NCBI RefSeq assembly: GCF_003144325.1
Contig: NZ_PENS01000010.1
Coordinates: forward strand, 1-64,000
Direction of reading: 5' to 3'
Source of the DNA: Proteus terrae
GTDB lineage: Bacteria > Pseudomonadota > Gammaproteobacteria > Enterobacterales > Enterobacteriaceae
Length of the DNA stretch: 64,000 bases
Shown here: positions 28,418 through 38,714 of the stretch, in pieces
Numbering within the stretch: position 1 is the first letter of the stretch
Layout of the letters: each line of letters starts with the position of its first letter
The notes under the pieces: model-generated
Database searches by the model: none
The model's input: the letters and a program-made list of their open reading frames with translations, nothing else
Told to the model about the DNA's origin: nothing
Position numbers and translations under genes: made by a program

Positions 28418-28891
28418 ATGTACCAAGACTATCTCGATGCACCTAAAGGCTTTCCAAAACCCTATATCTCTATCACTGCAAACGAAAAAGGGATCACAAG
28501 TCTCTATTTTGTGAATGACAAAGAGGTTGCTGTAAATTCAAGCCCTGTTATTAATCAATGTATAAAACAATTAAAAGAGTATTTTGCAGGTAAACGCACG
28601 ACATTTTCGGTGCCATTAGCGCCAGAAGGAACGGAATTTCAAAGCCGTGTTTGGAATACATTACAAACCATCCCTTATGGTGAAATTTGGAGTTATAAAA
28701 AATTGGCGCTTACATTAGGTTCGGTCAATTATTGCCGAGCGGTAGGAATGGCAAACTCACGCAACCCAATTTCTTTAATTATTCCTTGTCATCGAGTTAT
28801 TGGTCATAACGGTAAGCTAGTCGGCTATACTGGTGGATTAGATATTAAGCGTTGGCTACTTCAATATGAAAAAGTAGAAGTCGATGAATAG
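28418..28891 (+). CDS. ogt: Methylated-DNA-protein cysteine methyltransferase (Ogt-like)
   Basis: A 157-residue suicide repair protein that takes the methyl group from O6-methylguanine onto its own cysteine. The active-site motif I-P-C-H-R-V-I-G is clear, preceded by the helix-turn-helix region with Y-G-E-I-W-S-Y and the recognition-helix arginine in C-R-A-V-G. The single-domain length fits Ogt and not full-length Ada. It is transcribed divergently from nrdH; no regulatory site is obvious. Gene symbol by similarity. Confidence 0.88.
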   Translation: MYQDYLDAPKGFPKPYISITANEKGITSLYFVNDKEVAVNSSPVINQCIKQLKEYFAGKRTTFSVPLAPEGTEFQSRVWNTLQTIPYGEIWSYKKLALTLGSVNYCRAVGMANSRNPISLIIPCHRVIGHNGKLVGYTGGLDIKRWLLQYEKVEVDE

Positions 28892-29088
28892 TTCAGATTG
28901 TAAGTATTAAGTATTGTTTCTTAAGTGAACTATGCGTTAAGGCATGGGATTTGTCTGAATATTAATCATTTGGCAGAAAAAAAATGTGAGTTTCGTGATC
29001 TAGACTGTGGACAGGGAATCATCATTTTTGTTTTACTATAGCTAACGCAAAACGCTTGCGTTTATTTTCTATTTTAAAGGTAAACTTG

Positions 29089-29298
29089 ATGTCTAAATTA
29101 AAAGGTAACGTTAAGTGGTTTAACGAAACTAAAGGTTTTGGTTTTATCACTCCAGAAGATGGCAGCAAAGATGTATTTGTACACTTTTCCGCTATTACAT
29201 CAGAAGGCTTTAAAACCCTTGCTGAAGGTCAAAAAGTAGAGTTTGAAGTTACTGACGGCGCGAAAGGGCCATCTGCTGCAAACGTTGTCGCTATCTAA
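29089..29298 (+). CDS. cspE: Cold-shock protein CspE
   Basis: A 69-residue OB-fold nucleic-acid-binding protein. RNP1 (K-G-F-G-F-I-T) and RNP2 (V-F-V-H-F) are both intact, and the sequence is closest to E. coli CspE. The start is the ATG at 29089 with AAAGG eight bases upstream. As in E. coli it lies next to crcB, but here the two converge. Two nearly identical terminators follow. Confidence 0.96.
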   Translation: MSKLKGNVKWFNETKGFGFITPEDGSKDVFVHFSAITSEGFKTLAEGQKVEFEVTDGAKGPSAANVVAI

Positions 29299-29321
29299 TT
29301 AACGACTTCTTTGAGACAAGT

Positions 29322-29349
29322 AAAAACCCGTTATTTAACGGGTTTTTAT
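29322..29349. terminator. cspE terminator, first copy
   Basis: AAAAACCCGTT, a short ATTT loop and AACGGGTTTTT. The A and T runs make it symmetrical, so it could also stop crcB-directed transcription from the other side. Confidence 0.88.
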
Positions 29350-29360
29350 GTATCTAGAGC

Positions 29361-29387
29361 AAAGCCCGTTATTTAACGGGTTTTTAT
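29361..29387. terminator. cspE/crcB terminator, second copy
   Basis: A second hairpin shares 23 identical bases (29365-29387) with the first (29327-29349), 38 bp downstream. It lies between the convergent cspE and crcB, just past the crcB stop. Confidence 0.85.
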
Positions 29388-29397
29388 ATTCCAAGCA

Positions 29398-29772
29398 TTA
29401 CATCTCTCGTAGTAACCAAAATGCAAATGCGGTCATTAAAAATGAGCCAGCCAAGTTAGCGCCCATCGTACTTAATGCCCATCCTATCTTCCCCTCAGTT
29501 AAGAGTGCGACAACTTCGACAGAAAAGGTTGAAAACGTTGTCAGGCCACCACAAAAGCCTGTAGTTAGCATAATTTTCCAAATAGGATCAATATGTGGTG
29601 CTTTGCTAAACCAAGCGATACCAAAGGCAATAATAAAAGCACCAATACAGTTAGCAATAAAGGTACCAGTGGCAAAATGAGGAAAAATAGAATTTAGGCG
29701 GTAGCTAATCAGCCAGCGTAATACGCTACCTAAACCACCACCTATAAATACAGCAATTGCAATATTAAACAT
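29398..29772 (-). CDS. crcB: Fluoride-specific ion channel CrcB (Fluc)
   Basis: A 124-residue, four-helix dual-topology channel that expels fluoride. The signature [10 protein letters not shown] is in the third helix, and the N-terminus [13 protein letters not shown] matches the family. I chose the ATG at 29772; a longer open frame to 29877 overlaps lipA and has no family support. It starts 13 bp after the lipA stop. I found no fluoride riboswitch. Confidence 0.92.
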   Translation of the reverse strand: MFNIAIAVFIGGGLGSVLRWLISYRLNSIFPHFATGTFIANCIGAFIIAFGIAWFSKAPHIDPIWKIMLTTGFCGGLTTFSTFSVEVVALLTEGKIGWALSTMGANLAGSFLMTAFAFWLLREM

Positions 29773-29785
29773 GAGAGATAAATTG

Positions 29786-30751
29786 TTATTTAACCTCAAT
29801 CCCCTGAGCTTGAAGATCAGCATGATAAGACGAGCGAACAAACGGCCCACAAGCTGCATGGGTAAAGCCCATCGCAAGTGCTTGCTCTTTCATATATTCA
29901 AACTCGCCAGGACTGACGTAGCGTTGAACAGGAAGATGATGACGGCTTGGCTGTAAATATTGCCCTAATGTCAGCATCGTTACCCCATGTTTACGCAGAT
30001 CACGCATAACGTCAATAATTTCTTCGTTGGTTTCTCCAAGACCGACCATCAAACCTGATTTTGTTGGAATATCAGGGTGAGCTTGCTTAAAACGCTCTAA
30101 CAATGTCAGCGACCATTGATAGTTAGCACCTGGACGTACTTGGCGATAAACGCGAGGTACATTCTCTAAGTTATGGTTAAAGACATCTGGTGGAGTGTCA
30201 GTGAGGATCTCAAGTGCTTTATCCATACGACCACGGAAATCAGGCACTAATGTTTCAATACGGATTGTTGGGTTTTTTGCACGAATTGCAGCGATACAAT
30301 CAGCAAAATGTTGAGCTCCACCATCACGTAAATCATCACGGTCTACGGACGTAATTACGACGTAGCGTAATCCCATATCTTTAATGGTTTGAGCGAGTTT
30401 TTCTGGCTCTTGAGGGTCGGGAGCATTAGGGCGGCCATGAGCGACATCGCAGAATGGGCAACGGCGTGTACAAATTGCACCCAAGATCATAAAGGTTGCC
30501 GTTCCGTGGTTAAAACACTCAGCAAGGTTAGGACAAGAGGCTTCTTCACAGACGGAATGAAGGCCATTTTTACGCATTGCTGCTTTGATACCCTGAATTT
30601 TACTTGAGTCAGCGGGTAGCTTTATTTTCATCCAATCAGGTTTGCGTAGCAGTTGTTCACGTTCTGTAGCGACTGTTTTAACAGGAATAAGTGCCATTTT
30701 ATCGGCGTCGCGATATTTAACTCCGCGTTCCATCTGAATAGGTTTACTCAT
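29786..30751 (-). CDS. lipA: Lipoyl synthase LipA
   Basis: A 321-residue radical-SAM enzyme that inserts two sulfur atoms into protein-bound octanoyl groups. The auxiliary cluster cysteines are in [12 protein letters not shown], and the radical-SAM cluster is C-T-R-R-C-P-F-C. The closing R-S-S-Y-H-A-D segment provides the serine ligand. Same length as E. coli LipA. It follows lipB by about 100 bp on the same strand. Confidence 0.97.
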   Translation of the reverse strand: MSKPIQMERGVKYRDADKMALIPVKTVATEREQLLRKPDWMKIKLPADSSKIQGIKAAMRKNGLHSVCEEASCPNLAECFNHGTATFMILGAICTRRCPFCDVAHGRPNAPDPQEPEKLAQTIKDMGLRYVVITSVDRDDLRDGGAQHFADCIAAIRAKNPTIRIETLVPDFRGRMDKALEILTDTPPDVFNHNLENVPRVYRQVRPGANYQWSLTLLERFKQAHPDIPTKSGLMVGLGETNEEIIDVMRDLRKHGVTMLTLGQYLQPSRHHLPVQRYVSPGEFEYMKEQALAMGFTHAACGPFVRSSYHADLQAQGIEVK

Positions 30752-30852
30752 AATTGTGCCAGTTCCAGTTATCTAGAGTGATTAACACGATGTGACTGAG
30801 GTAATCAGGGTTTTAAAAAAATATGACAAATGTTAAAAAAATTATAGCATTT

Positions 30853-31497
30853 TTATTGCTGTGGTTGAAATCCTAGTTGTGTACAAAAATGCTTAACTAA
30901 TAACGGTGCTACCTGTGTCGTTGTCGTATTCGGTGCAAAATCAATTAATTGCGTCATTTTTAGATCAGAATAACCACAAGGATTTATTCGAGCAAAAGGA
31001 GATAAATCCATATCGATATTGAGTGCAAGTCCATGAAAGGAACAACCTTTACGGATACGCAATCCTAAAGAGCAAATTTTATCCCCCTCCACATAAACGC
31101 CGGGTGCATCAGCGCGAGCATAAGCTTCTACATTAAACTCTGCTAGCGTGTCTATAACGGTGTTTTCAAGAGCGGTGACTAATTGACGAACACCGACATG
31201 ATTGCGTTTTAAATCAATTAAAACATACATTACTTGTTGACCGGGGCCATGATAAGTCACTTGACCGCCACGATCAGATTGAATAACAGGGATAGTCCCC
31301 GTATTTAATAAGTGTTCAGCTTTACCAGCTTGGCCTTGGGTAAAAACCTGTTCATGTTGAACGAGCCATATTTCATCAGGTGTGTGACTTTCCCGTTTTT
31401 CCGTAAACTGATGCATAGAATCAGAAACCGGTAAATAGGGTTTCACACCTAATTGGCGAATAATGATTGTCTTGTCTTGCACCGTGAAAATCTTCAT
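30853..31497 (-). CDS. lipB: Octanoyltransferase LipB
   Basis: A 214-residue enzyme that moves octanoate from acyl carrier protein to lipoyl domains, supplying LipA. The substrate-binding [12 protein letters not shown] and the catalytic lysine in K-I-C-S-L-G-L-R are present, as is the catalytic cysteine in I-N-P-C-G-Y. The ATG at 31497 is used; a GTG five codons in gives a length nearer E. coli and cannot be excluded. Confidence 0.95.
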   Translation of the reverse strand: MKIFTVQDKTIIIRQLGVKPYLPVSDSMHQFTEKRESHTPDEIWLVQHEQVFTQGQAGKAEHLLNTGTIPVIQSDRGGQVTYHGPGQQVMYVLIDLKRNHVGVRQLVTALENTVIDTLAEFNVEAYARADAPGVYVEGDKICSLGLRIRKGCSFHGLALNIDMDLSPFARINPCGYSDLKMTQLIDFAPNTTTTQVAPLLVKHFCTQLGFQPQQ

Positions 31498-31603
31498 TTG
31501 TAGCGTAATTGTGAAGAGCAGTATAACGCTCCGGTAAATGAACTACCAGATTGAGATGTTTTTTTTCCGAGGTAGAGTGAAAAATGAGGAAATGCAGAAT
31601 AAG

Positions 31604-31631
31604 AAAAAGCGCCTTAATGAAAGGCGCTTTT
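31604..31631 (-). terminator. Terminator downstream of ybeD
   Basis: AAAAGCGCCTT and AAGGCGCTTTT form an 11-bp stem with an AATGA loop. Minus-strand T run follows. It separates ybeD from lipB, so lipB needs its own promoter. Confidence 0.85.
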
Positions 31632-31657
31632 AAAAAGTCATTCGCTAAAAGAAGAGA

Positions 31658-31921
31658 TCACAGAACCATACGTACCAGTTCAAGTTCACCTAATTCTTTA
31701 TATAATGTTTCTACTTGATCAATATGAGTTGCGTTGATGGTAATAGAAACAGAGTGGTAATTACCTTTACTACTTGGTTTCACTGAAGGTGTGTAATCAC
31801 CAGGTGCATGGCGTTGAATGACTTCAACGACTTGATCTACTAATTCTGGTTTTGCATGGCCCATCACTTTATAAGTGAAAGAACATGGGAACTCTAACAG
31901 TTCATTTAATTTTGTTTTCAT
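31658..31921 (-). CDS. ybeD: YbeD (DUF493) family protein
   Basis: An 87-residue protein nearly identical in plan to E. coli YbeD, with H-A-P-G-D-Y-T-P and [15 protein letters not shown]. The fold is ACT-like and suggests an allosteric or partner-binding role, still undefined. It lies between dacA and lipB as in E. coli. I start at the ATG at 31921; another ATG directly precedes it at 31924, and AAGGAA lies upstream of both. Confidence 0.92.
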   Translation of the reverse strand: MKTKLNELLEFPCSFTYKVMGHAKPELVDQVVEVIQRHAPGDYTPSVKPSSKGNYHSVSITINATHIDQVETLYKELGELELVRMVL

Positions 31922-31998
31922 CATAATGTAATTCCTTAAGACAACAGGCGCTGTTGTTTTAATATTTATTTCTACACCTAATCTTAGCAAATAAAAAG

Positions 31999-32025
31999 CG
32001 CATTCCTTACATAATAAGGAATGCG
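31999..32025 (-). terminator. Terminator downstream of dacA
   Basis: CGCATTCCTTA and TAAGGAATGCG form a perfect 11-bp stem with a 5-base loop, followed on the minus strand by a T-rich run. It lies about 95 bp after the dacA stop and just before ybeD. Confidence 0.85.
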
Positions 32026-32120
32026 ATACTGGTAATTAGGGTAAATATGGGAATGGTAAATGTGTTTCTGCCAATATCTGTATGAAAGTTATATGTGGTC
32101 ACATTTACCTTTTTCAAGCC

Positions 32121-33332
32121 TTAGCCAAACCAGCGTGAGAATAATAATTTGATATAGTCGATAATACGGCTAAAGAAACCACCTTCTTTTACTTCATTCA
32201 TTACAACTAGCGGACGCTGTTCAATAACTTGACCATCAAGTTGGAAATTAATGGTTCCCACAACTTGGTTTTTAGTCACAGGTGCATGTAATTCTACATT
32301 ATCAAGAACATAGCTTGCTTTTAAATCTTTTAAACGACCGCGAGGAATAGTTAAATAAACATCTTTATCTACCCCTAATTGTACTTTATCTGTTTCTCCA
32401 TACCAGATAGGCTCTGCTGCGAACTCTTTACCTACTTGCAATGGTTTTACGGTTTCAAAGAAACGAAAACCCCAAGTAAGTAATTTTTTACTTTCAGCAT
32501 CACGACCTTTAGATGAATGACCACCCATGACCGCAGAAATTAAACGCATATCACCTTCAGTTGCAGACGCGACAAGGTTATAACCTGCTGATGCAGTATG
32601 ACCTGTTTTAATACCATCAACATTTAAACTGGTATCCCACAACAAACCATTTCTGTTAGTTTGGCGGATATTGTTGTAGGTGTACTCTTTTTCTTTATAG
32701 ATAGCGTATTCGTCAGGTACATCGCGAATTAATGCAGCACCAATTAGTGCCATATCGCGAGCCGAGCTATATTGTCCTGGAGCATCAAGACCATGAACGG
32801 TTTGGAATTGTGTATTTTGTAAACCGAGGCGTTTAACGTAATCGTTCATCATGGTGACAAATGTATCTTGGCTACCTGCGACATAAGAGGCCATTGCCAC
32901 ACAAGCATCATTACCTGATTGCAAATTAATGCCACGAGTTAATTGTGCGACAGTAACTTGGTCGCCAGGTTTTAAGAACATTAAAGAGGAGCCACGAAAA
33001 ACAGGGTTGCCCGTTGCCCATGCTTCTTCACCAATTGGCACGATATCGTTATTAGTAATTTTGCCTGCGCGAATAGACTGTCCAATAACATAGCTGGTCA
33101 TCATTTTGGTTAAACTTGCAGGATCGCGACGAACATCAGCATTCATTTCAGCCAGCACTTTCCCAGAATTATAATCAATAAGAATATAAGATTCGGCCTC
33201 GATATTAGGAACTGCGGGTATCATTGTTTTTAGTGAATCATCAGCCAAGCTTTGATGCGTTACTGTCAATAAAGCAAAAGTGGCACTTAATAGGCTCGTT
33301 CTTAGTAATTTAGCTGGGAGTGTCTGTTTCAT
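32121..33332 (-). CDS. dacA: D-alanyl-D-alanine carboxypeptidase DacA (PBP5)
   Basis: A 403-residue low-molecular-weight penicillin-binding protein that trims the terminal D-alanine from peptidoglycan stem peptides. A signal peptide is followed by the S-L-T-K (SxxK), S-G-N and K-T-G motifs in order. A C-terminal amphipathic helix ([14 protein letters not shown]) anchors it to the inner membrane. It matches E. coli DacA in length. It lies after rlpA, separated by an inverted repeat. Confidence 0.97.
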   Translation of the reverse strand: MKQTLPAKLLRTSLLSATFALLTVTHQSLADDSLKTMIPAVPNIEAESYILIDYNSGKVLAEMNADVRRDPASLTKMMTSYVIGQSIRAGKITNNDIVPIGEEAWATGNPVFRGSSLMFLKPGDQVTVAQLTRGINLQSGNDACVAMASYVAGSQDTFVTMMNDYVKRLGLQNTQFQTVHGLDAPGQYSSARDMALIGAALIRDVPDEYAIYKEKEYTYNNIRQTNRNGLLWDTSLNVDGIKTGHTASAGYNLVASATEGDMRLISAVMGGHSSKGRDAESKKLLTWGFRFFETVKPLQVGKEFAAEPIWYGETDKVQLGVDKDVYLTIPRGRLKDLKASYVLDNVELHAPVTKNQVVGTINFQLDGQVIEQRPLVVMNEVKEGGFFSRIIDYIKLLFSRWFG

Positions 33333-33384
33333 TCTGTTTGTTTAATCCGAAAATTCAGGGAAAAATAGGGACTGATAAATAAAA

Positions 33385-33426
33385 TATCAGCAAATCCAGA
33401 CGATTCTACGCTTGAATTTGCTGATA
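33385..33426 (-). terminator. Terminator or attenuator between rlpA and dacA
   Basis: TATCAGCAAAT and ATTTGCTGATA form a perfect 11-bp inverted repeat with a 20-base loop. On the minus strand TTTTATTT follows. It lies within 30-70 bp of the rlpA stop. The long loop makes it weaker than the other terminators here. Confidence 0.55.
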
Positions 33427-33454
33427 TAAAAAGGATTTTACGTAAAATTATCCT

Positions 33455-34462
33455 TTATTGGGTAATAATAAACCCAGTGATATCTTTAGCTTGTTTTAGC
33501 TTGTTTTTTATCGTTTCAGCTTGATCTTTAGATGAGTAAGGGCCGAGTTGCACTTTATATAATCCATCTATTTTGTTGATCACACCTTGGGTGTTAAATA
33601 ATGACGATAAATCATTGAGCCAAAACTGTGCATTATTTTCGTTACTGAGAGCACCAACTTGGACATAAAAGCCTTGTGCTATGGAATTTGAGGATAATAC
33701 AGGTTTTTGTGCTTCCGCCTTTGCAGGAGCTGGCGTTGGAACTGGTGCCGGAATTGGAGTAGGCGCTTTTACTTGCACTGGAGCCGATGGCTCAACAGGC
33801 GTAGTGTTATTGATATTGCTTGGCGTTGACGTTGTTAATGGTGCCGGTGTTACTGTTGCTGGCTGAGCATTAAAGTTAGGACGCTCAGGCAATGCGGTTG
33901 TTTTCTTCTCTATCTGCGCACCATGTGTACCAATACCGCTCATATGGCCATTTTGGTCAACAACAATTCCTTCAATAAGCAATGGGGTTGTCGGCATTAA
34001 ACGTAAGCTATCAGAAACCGCTGGAGTGACTTGGATCTGTTTTCCATTAACGTAAGGGCCACGGTCGTTAATACGTACAACCATTGTGCGTCCATTAAGC
34101 AAGTTTGTGATTTTCGCATAGCTTGGGATCGGTAATGTAGGATGAGCGACTGCAAACTCATAGGGGTTAACGCGTTCACCAATGGTAGTTAAACGACTCA
34201 TCGCTAAACTATCATAGACAACTGCTTCTCCTCGCTCACTAAAGTTTGCAGGATCAGCCACAATACGGTAAACCACCCCATTTTTTCGGTAATCTTGATT
34301 CGCCGTAGGGTGATAAGGCTCGTAACGTGGCTCTGCACCGAGAACACGTTGAGCTGGCACATTGGGTAATGGCGCTGGCTGTTTATTGGTATTCGTTTTA
34401 TCAATAACACACCCTGACAGTAGCAATGCACTGATACCAATCAAAACCCATTGCAGACGCAT
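33455..34462 (-). CDS. rlpA: Septal-ring lytic transglycosylase-type lipoprotein RlpA
   Basis: A 335-residue outer-membrane lipoprotein. The lipobox L-L-S-G-C gives lipidation; a double-psi beta-barrel (about 85-170, with M-V-V-R-I-N-D-R-G-P-Y) is followed by a P/T/V-rich linker, then a C-terminal SPOR domain that binds denuded septal glycan. The RlpA of Pseudomonas cleaves glycan; E. coli RlpA seems not to. Located 10 bp after mrdB and likely in the same operon. It is shorter than E. coli RlpA. Confidence 0.94.
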   Translation of the reverse strand: MRLQWVLIGISALLLSGCVIDKTNTNKQPAPLPNVPAQRVLGAEPRYEPYHPTANQDYRKNGVVYRIVADPANFSERGEAVVYDSLAMSRLTTIGERVNPYEFAVAHPTLPIPSYAKITNLLNGRTMVVRINDRGPYVNGKQIQVTPAVSDSLRLMPTTPLLIEGIVVDQNGHMSGIGTHGAQIEKKTTALPERPNFNAQPATVTPAPLTTSTPSNINNTTPVEPSAPVQVKAPTPIPAPVPTPAPAKAEAQKPVLSSNSIAQGFYVQVGALSNENNAQFWLNDLSSLFNTQGVINKIDGLYKVQLGPYSSKDQAETIKNKLKQAKDITGFIITQ

Positions 34463-34472
34463 AAAAACCTCA

Positions 34473-35585
34473 TTATAAACTTTTTGATAGTAATTTTCGG
34501 TGTGTATGAATCGACATCACGATACCAAACCCGGCCATTAATACAATAAGAGCCGAGCCTCCATAACTCATCAGCGGCAATGGAACACCTACAACAGGAA
34601 GAATACCACTCACCATTCCTATGTTGACAAAGACATAGACAAAGAAAATTAGCATTAACCCGCCAATCATTACTCTACCAAATGTATTTTGTGCTTTTGT
34701 TGCAAGGTAAAGGCCTCGCGCGATTAAGAGTATATAAAGAGTCAATAGTATCAAAACACCAATTAATCCGAGTTCTTCCGCCAATACAGCAAAAATAAAG
34801 TCTGTATGGCGCTCTGGTAAGAATTCTAATTGAGATTGAGTGCCTTGTAACCATCCTTTTCCATGTAATCCACCAGAACCAATGGCAATTTTAGATTGGA
34901 TTATATGATATCCTGCCCCAAGCGGGTCTGATTCAGGGTCGAGAAGCATCATTACCCGTGCTTGCTGGTAATCATGCATGAGGAAAAACCAGAGTATGGG
35001 GATAAAGGCAGCAACAAGAATAATAGCCACGGTAATAAGGCGCCAACTCATTCCCGCAAGAAAAAGAACAAATAAACCCGATGCAGCAACAAGAATGGAT
35101 GTTCCTAAATCGGGCTGTGCGGCGACTAATAAAGTTGGTACAAAAATGAGTACCAGAGCAATAGCCGTATTACGTAATGTAGGGGGGCACACATCGCGAT
35201 TCATAAATCGAGCGACCATTAAAGGCACTGCTATTTTAGCGATTTCTGAAGGCTGAAAACGAACAATACCTAAATCTAGCCAACGTTGTGCTCCTTTACT
35301 GATTTGCCCAAAGACATCAACGAGAATAAGTAAAATAACACAAAAGAAATAGAGATGAGGAGCCCAGCTTTCATAGACTCTTGGTGGGATTTGCGCCATG
35401 ACTATCATGATCATGAAACCCATAGCAATCTGTCCTAACTTACGTTGCATCATTTCTGGATCTTGCCCGCTGGCACTCCACATAATAAATGCGCTGTATC
35501 CTAATAACGCAATAATACAAAGTAAGAATAACGGGTCGATATGGATCCGTGTCCAGAAGGATTTTTTCTTATTATTTTCAGTCAT
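34473..35585 (-). CDS. mrdB: Peptidoglycan glycosyltransferase RodA (MrdB)
   Basis: A 370-residue SEDS-family enzyme with about ten helices. RodA polymerises glycan strands with PBP2 in the elongasome. The conserved A-V-L-A-E-E-L-G and [13 protein letters not shown] segments are present. It lies 5 bp after mrdA on the same strand. Confidence 0.96.
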   Translation of the reverse strand: MTENNKKKSFWTRIHIDPLFLLCIIALLGYSAFIMWSASGQDPEMMQRKLGQIAMGFMIMIVMAQIPPRVYESWAPHLYFFCVILLILVDVFGQISKGAQRWLDLGIVRFQPSEIAKIAVPLMVARFMNRDVCPPTLRNTAIALVLIFVPTLLVAAQPDLGTSILVAASGLFVLFLAGMSWRLITVAIILVAAFIPILWFFLMHDYQQARVMMLLDPESDPLGAGYHIIQSKIAIGSGGLHGKGWLQGTQSQLEFLPERHTDFIFAVLAEELGLIGVLILLTLYILLIARGLYLATKAQNTFGRVMIGGLMLIFFVYVFVNIGMVSGILPVVGVPLPLMSYGGSALIVLMAGFGIVMSIHTHRKLLSKSL

Positions 35586-35590
35586 GAGTA

Positions 35591-37501
35591 TTATTCCTCT
35601 GAACCACGTGGTGCTGGTGGAGAAGCTGGCAATACAGTGTTGTTATCACCAAGGAGAATGTGGTCAAGAATTTGTCTTGTAATATCACCGACAGAAGGGC
35701 CTGCACCACCATTTTCTAAGATAATAGAGATAGCTACAGTTGGCTTATCATAAGGCGCAAAGGCAATCATCAATTTGTGGTCACGAAGATGTTCTGCCAA
35801 TTGGCTAGCATTATAGGTTTCGTAACTAAATACTTGTGCAGTTCCCGATTTTGCAGCTGCTTTATAAGGTGCATCAGCAAAACTTCGACGACCTGTACCA
35901 TTCGGGAAGTTAGCCACACCATACATACCGTATTTTGCCAGTTCCCAATAACCTGAGTTGATATCGCCAATTTGGCGGGTTTCAGTATCAACATAAGGCA
36001 ACATTTCATTGCCTAGTTTGGTACCGTAAAGTAGGTGAGGGGTTTTAACTTGACCGTCATTAATCAATGTCATTAAAGCTTTCGCCATTTGAATTGGCGT
36101 CGCTGTCCAATAACCTTGCCCAATACCTACTGGGATCGTGTCACCTTGATACCAAGGCTTTTTATAACGTTGCTGTTTCCACTCACGCGTTGGCATGATG
36201 CCATTGCGTTCTTCAGAGAGATCAATACCTGTATATTCGCCATAGCCAAAGCGACCCATCCAAGTTGATATACGATCAATTCCCATATCATAAGCAACTT
36301 GATAGAAGAAGGTATCCGCAGATTCTACGATAGATTTTGTGACATTAAGTTTTCCATGTCCCCAACGTTTCCAATCTCGATAACGTTTTTCTGAGCCAGG
36401 GAGTTGCCACCAGCCTGGATCATGAATTGTAGTATTGGCTGTGATTACACCTTCACTCAATGCTGCAACAGACATAAAGGGTTTCACAGTTGATGCAGGT
36501 GGATAAAGACCCTGAGTTGTTCGGTTGATCAGTGGTCTATCAGGGTTGTTTAGTAACCCTTGATATTCAGTATTTGAAATCCCACCAACAAATAAGTTTG
36601 GATCGTAGCTAGGGTTTGATACCAGTGCTAAAATTTCACCATTGCGAGGATCGGTTACTACAACCGCAGCTCGGCTTGTAGTGAGTAATGTTTCAATATA
36701 GGTTTGCAGTTCAAGGTCGATGGTAAGATAAATATCTTTACCTGCTTGTGGCGGTTGTTCGTGCAATTGGCGAATAACTCGACCACGGCTATTAACTTCA
36801 ACCTCTTCATAGCCTGTTGTGCCGTGCAAAGTAGACTCATAATAACGCTCGATGCCTAACTTACCGATATCATGAGTTGCAGCATAGTTAGGTGATAAAC
36901 CTTCTTTATCAAGACGTTCAACATCTTTATCATTAATTTTTGCGACGTAACCAATCACATGCGTTAATGCTGAACCATAAGGGTAATAACGACGTTGATA
37001 GCCTTTGATTTCTAAACCGGGATAGCGATATTGGTTGATAGCGAAACGTGCGACTTGTACTTGGCTTAATGTTGTTTTTAAGGCGATAGAGCTAAATCGA
37101 CGTGAGCGCTTGCGCTCTTTTTCAAATGCAGCAATATCTTCGTCAGTTAAGTCAACAACATCCCTTAAACTTTCCAGAGTTTCTTGTAAGTTTGCTACCT
37201 TTTCAGGCACAATTTCTAATTGGTAGATAGTACGATTGAGCGCAAGAGGGATACCTTTGCGATCATAAATAATGCCTCTGCTGGGAGCAATCGGTACTAA
37301 TTTAATTCGGTTATCATTTGAACGTGTCTGATAATCATCATGGCGAGCGATCTGTAAGTGATTGAGGTTAAAAACCAAAACACCACTTAATATAATAATT
37401 ACTGAAAATGCGACAATTACACGTCGGATAAATAGCTTTGATTCCGCAGTATAATCTCGAAACGGGGTACGTTTTTTTCTTTTCATCCCATTTGACTTCA
37501 C
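35591..37501 (-). CDS. mrdA: Penicillin-binding protein 2 (MrdA)
   Basis: A 636-residue class B transpeptidase for rod-shape elongation. A single N-terminal helix (about 28-46) precedes a pedestal domain and a transpeptidase with S-T-V-K (SxxK), S-A-D (SxN-equivalent) and K-S-G-T motifs. The conserved D-I-G-K-L-G-I-E-R segment is present. The N-terminus has a few more basic residues than E. coli. It partners MrdB, encoded directly downstream. Confidence 0.96.
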   Translation of the reverse strand: MKSNGMKRKKRTPFRDYTAESKLFIRRVIVAFSVIIILSGVLVFNLNHLQIARHDDYQTRSNDNRIKLVPIAPSRGIIYDRKGIPLALNRTIYQLEIVPEKVANLQETLESLRDVVDLTDEDIAAFEKERKRSRRFSSIALKTTLSQVQVARFAINQYRYPGLEIKGYQRRYYPYGSALTHVIGYVAKINDKDVERLDKEGLSPNYAATHDIGKLGIERYYESTLHGTTGYEEVEVNSRGRVIRQLHEQPPQAGKDIYLTIDLELQTYIETLLTTSRAAVVVTDPRNGEILALVSNPSYDPNLFVGGISNTEYQGLLNNPDRPLINRTTQGLYPPASTVKPFMSVAALSEGVITANTTIHDPGWWQLPGSEKRYRDWKRWGHGKLNVTKSIVESADTFFYQVAYDMGIDRISTWMGRFGYGEYTGIDLSEERNGIMPTREWKQQRYKKPWYQGDTIPVGIGQGYWTATPIQMAKALMTLINDGQVKTPHLLYGTKLGNEMLPYVDTETRQIGDINSGYWELAKYGMYGVANFPNGTGRRSFADAPYKAAAKSGTAQVFSYETYNASQLAEHLRDHKLMIAFAPYDKPTVAISIILENGGAGPSVGDITRQILDHILLGDNNTVLPASPPAPRGSEE

Positions 37502-37524
37502 TTACTGACCCGCCAATTTATTGA

Positions 37525-37995
37525 TTATTCACGATGATAAGGATGGTTTGTGGTAATGCTCCATGCTCGATAAAGGCTTTCTGCAACCACAACACGAACA
37601 AGGGGATGTGGCATTGTTAAAGGAGATAAAGACCAGCTTTGTTCAGCCGCAGCTTTACAAGCGGGTGCTAATCCTTCCGGGCCACCAATGAGTAAACTGA
37701 CATTTCTACCATCAAGCTTCCATCGATCAAGTTGTTCTGCAAGTTTTGGCGTATCCCAGCGAGCGCCAGGAATATCGAGAGTGACGATACGATTTCCTTT
37801 ACCTACTGCAGCTAACATTTGTTCACCTTCTTTTTCGAGAATACGTTTAATATCCGCATTCTTTCCTCGCTTACCTGCGGGGATCTCGATAAGTTCTAAA
37901 GGCATATCTTTGGGGAATCGATTAAGATAATCAATAAAGCCGGTCTGTATCCAGTCCGGCATTTTTGTACCAACGGCAATGAGCTGTAATTTCAA
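37525..37995 (-). CDS. rlmH: 23S rRNA pseudouridine-1915 N3-methyltransferase RlmH
   Basis: A 156-residue SPOUT methyltransferase that acts on the assembled 70S ribosome. The SAM knot segment [10 protein letters not shown] and the C-terminal H-P-Y-H-R-E are family hallmarks. It is separated by two bases from rsfS, another late ribosome factor. Confidence 0.96.
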   Translation of the reverse strand: MKLQLIAVGTKMPDWIQTGFIDYLNRFPKDMPLELIEIPAGKRGKNADIKRILEKEGEQMLAAVGKGNRIVTLDIPGARWDTPKLAEQLDRWKLDGRNVSLLIGGPEGLAPACKAAAEQSWSLSPLTMPHPLVRVVVAESLYRAWSITTNHPYHRE

Positions 37996-37997
37996 AC

Positions 37998-38324
37998 TCA
38001 GCTCCAGAGTTTTTCAAGTTCGTACATACGGCGACTATCTTCTTGCATAACGTGTACCATGGCTTCACCAAGGTCAACGACAATCCAGTCAGAAACTCCT
38101 TGTCCTTCAACACCTAAAGGTTGTAATCCCGCTTCGCGGCAATCATCAACGAGATTATCTGCAACTGACATGAGGTGTCTGCTTGATGTACCAGTACAAA
38201 TAATCATGTAATCAGTTACACTTGATTTTCCGCGGACATCTAATGCAATAATGTCTTGAGCTTTAGAATCTTCAAGTTTATCAATAATAAATTGCTGTAA
38301 TTCAGAACCTTGCAAAAGGATCAC
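37998..38324 (-). CDS. rsfS: Ribosomal silencing factor RsfS
   Basis: A 108-residue protein that binds uL14 on the large subunit and blocks subunit joining when nutrients fall. It has the family signature [13 protein letters not shown] and [14 protein letters not shown]. It is the first gene of the rsfS-rlmH-mrdA-mrdB-rlpA run. Confidence 0.96.
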   Translation of the reverse strand: MILLQGSELQQFIIDKLEDSKAQDIIALDVRGKSSVTDYMIICTGTSSRHLMSVADNLVDDCREAGLQPLGVEGQGVSDWIVVDLGEAMVHVMQEDSRRMYELEKLWS

Positions 38325-38570
38325 CTATAATCTAATGGGTTGATTTAGTCGAAAAAATAATAAGCGCTATTTTAAAGGAATTTATACCAATAAATCTATT
38401 TTACTGGATGATTAATTCTAGTTAGCAATAACAAGAACATAAACCTCATTTTCTTGTTTTTCGACGTTTGATTTAGAAAAATTCATATATGCCCATTAAC
38501 TGCGTCATAATAAATAACAAAAAGAAGGCAGATAAGAACTTTTCCGTTTAGACGACAGTTTTACCTTACA

Positions 38571-38586
38571 GTTCCCTTAAGGGAAC
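38571..38586 (+). promoter_or_regulatory. Perfect palindrome GTTCCCTTAAGGGAAC
   Basis: A 16-bp self-complementary sequence, 130 bp upstream of the DUF1722 start. As DNA it could be an operator; as RNA it would make a 6-bp hairpin with a TTAA loop. Confidence 0.5.
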
Positions 38587-38632
38587 AGAGGGTGAGAATA
38601 ACAGCTAAACCTCATCTGTCAATGCTCATGAA

Positions 38633-38654
38633 ACACCTAATTAGGTGTGTTTTT
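38633..38654 (+). terminator. Terminator-like hairpin upstream of the DUF1722 gene
   Basis: ACACC and GGTGT pair around TAATTA (extendable to a perfect 16-bp palindrome), followed by G and five T. It lies 61 bases before the start codon of the downstream gene, so it would end a leader transcript or small RNA. Confidence 0.55.
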
Positions 38655-38714
38655 ACTTTGTTAGCTTCAGATTATACCGTGTAATGCTCAGACTTTTTAA
38701 TTGGAGAGAAAAAA

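Larger units (their letters stand above)
38325..38714. other. 390-bp divergent region between rsfS and the DUF1722 gene
   Basis: No credible reading frame. On the + strand it contains a 16-bp perfect palindrome (38571-38586) and, 47 bp further, a terminator-like hairpin with a T run (38633-38654), then the ribosome site of the next gene. This could be a regulatory leader or a short independent RNA. The promoters of both genes must also lie here. Confidence 0.5.

Noticed and set aside
29398-29790. Fluoride riboswitch upstream of crcB
   Set aside because: The lipA stop is only 13 bp upstream, and I see no riboswitch-like structure.
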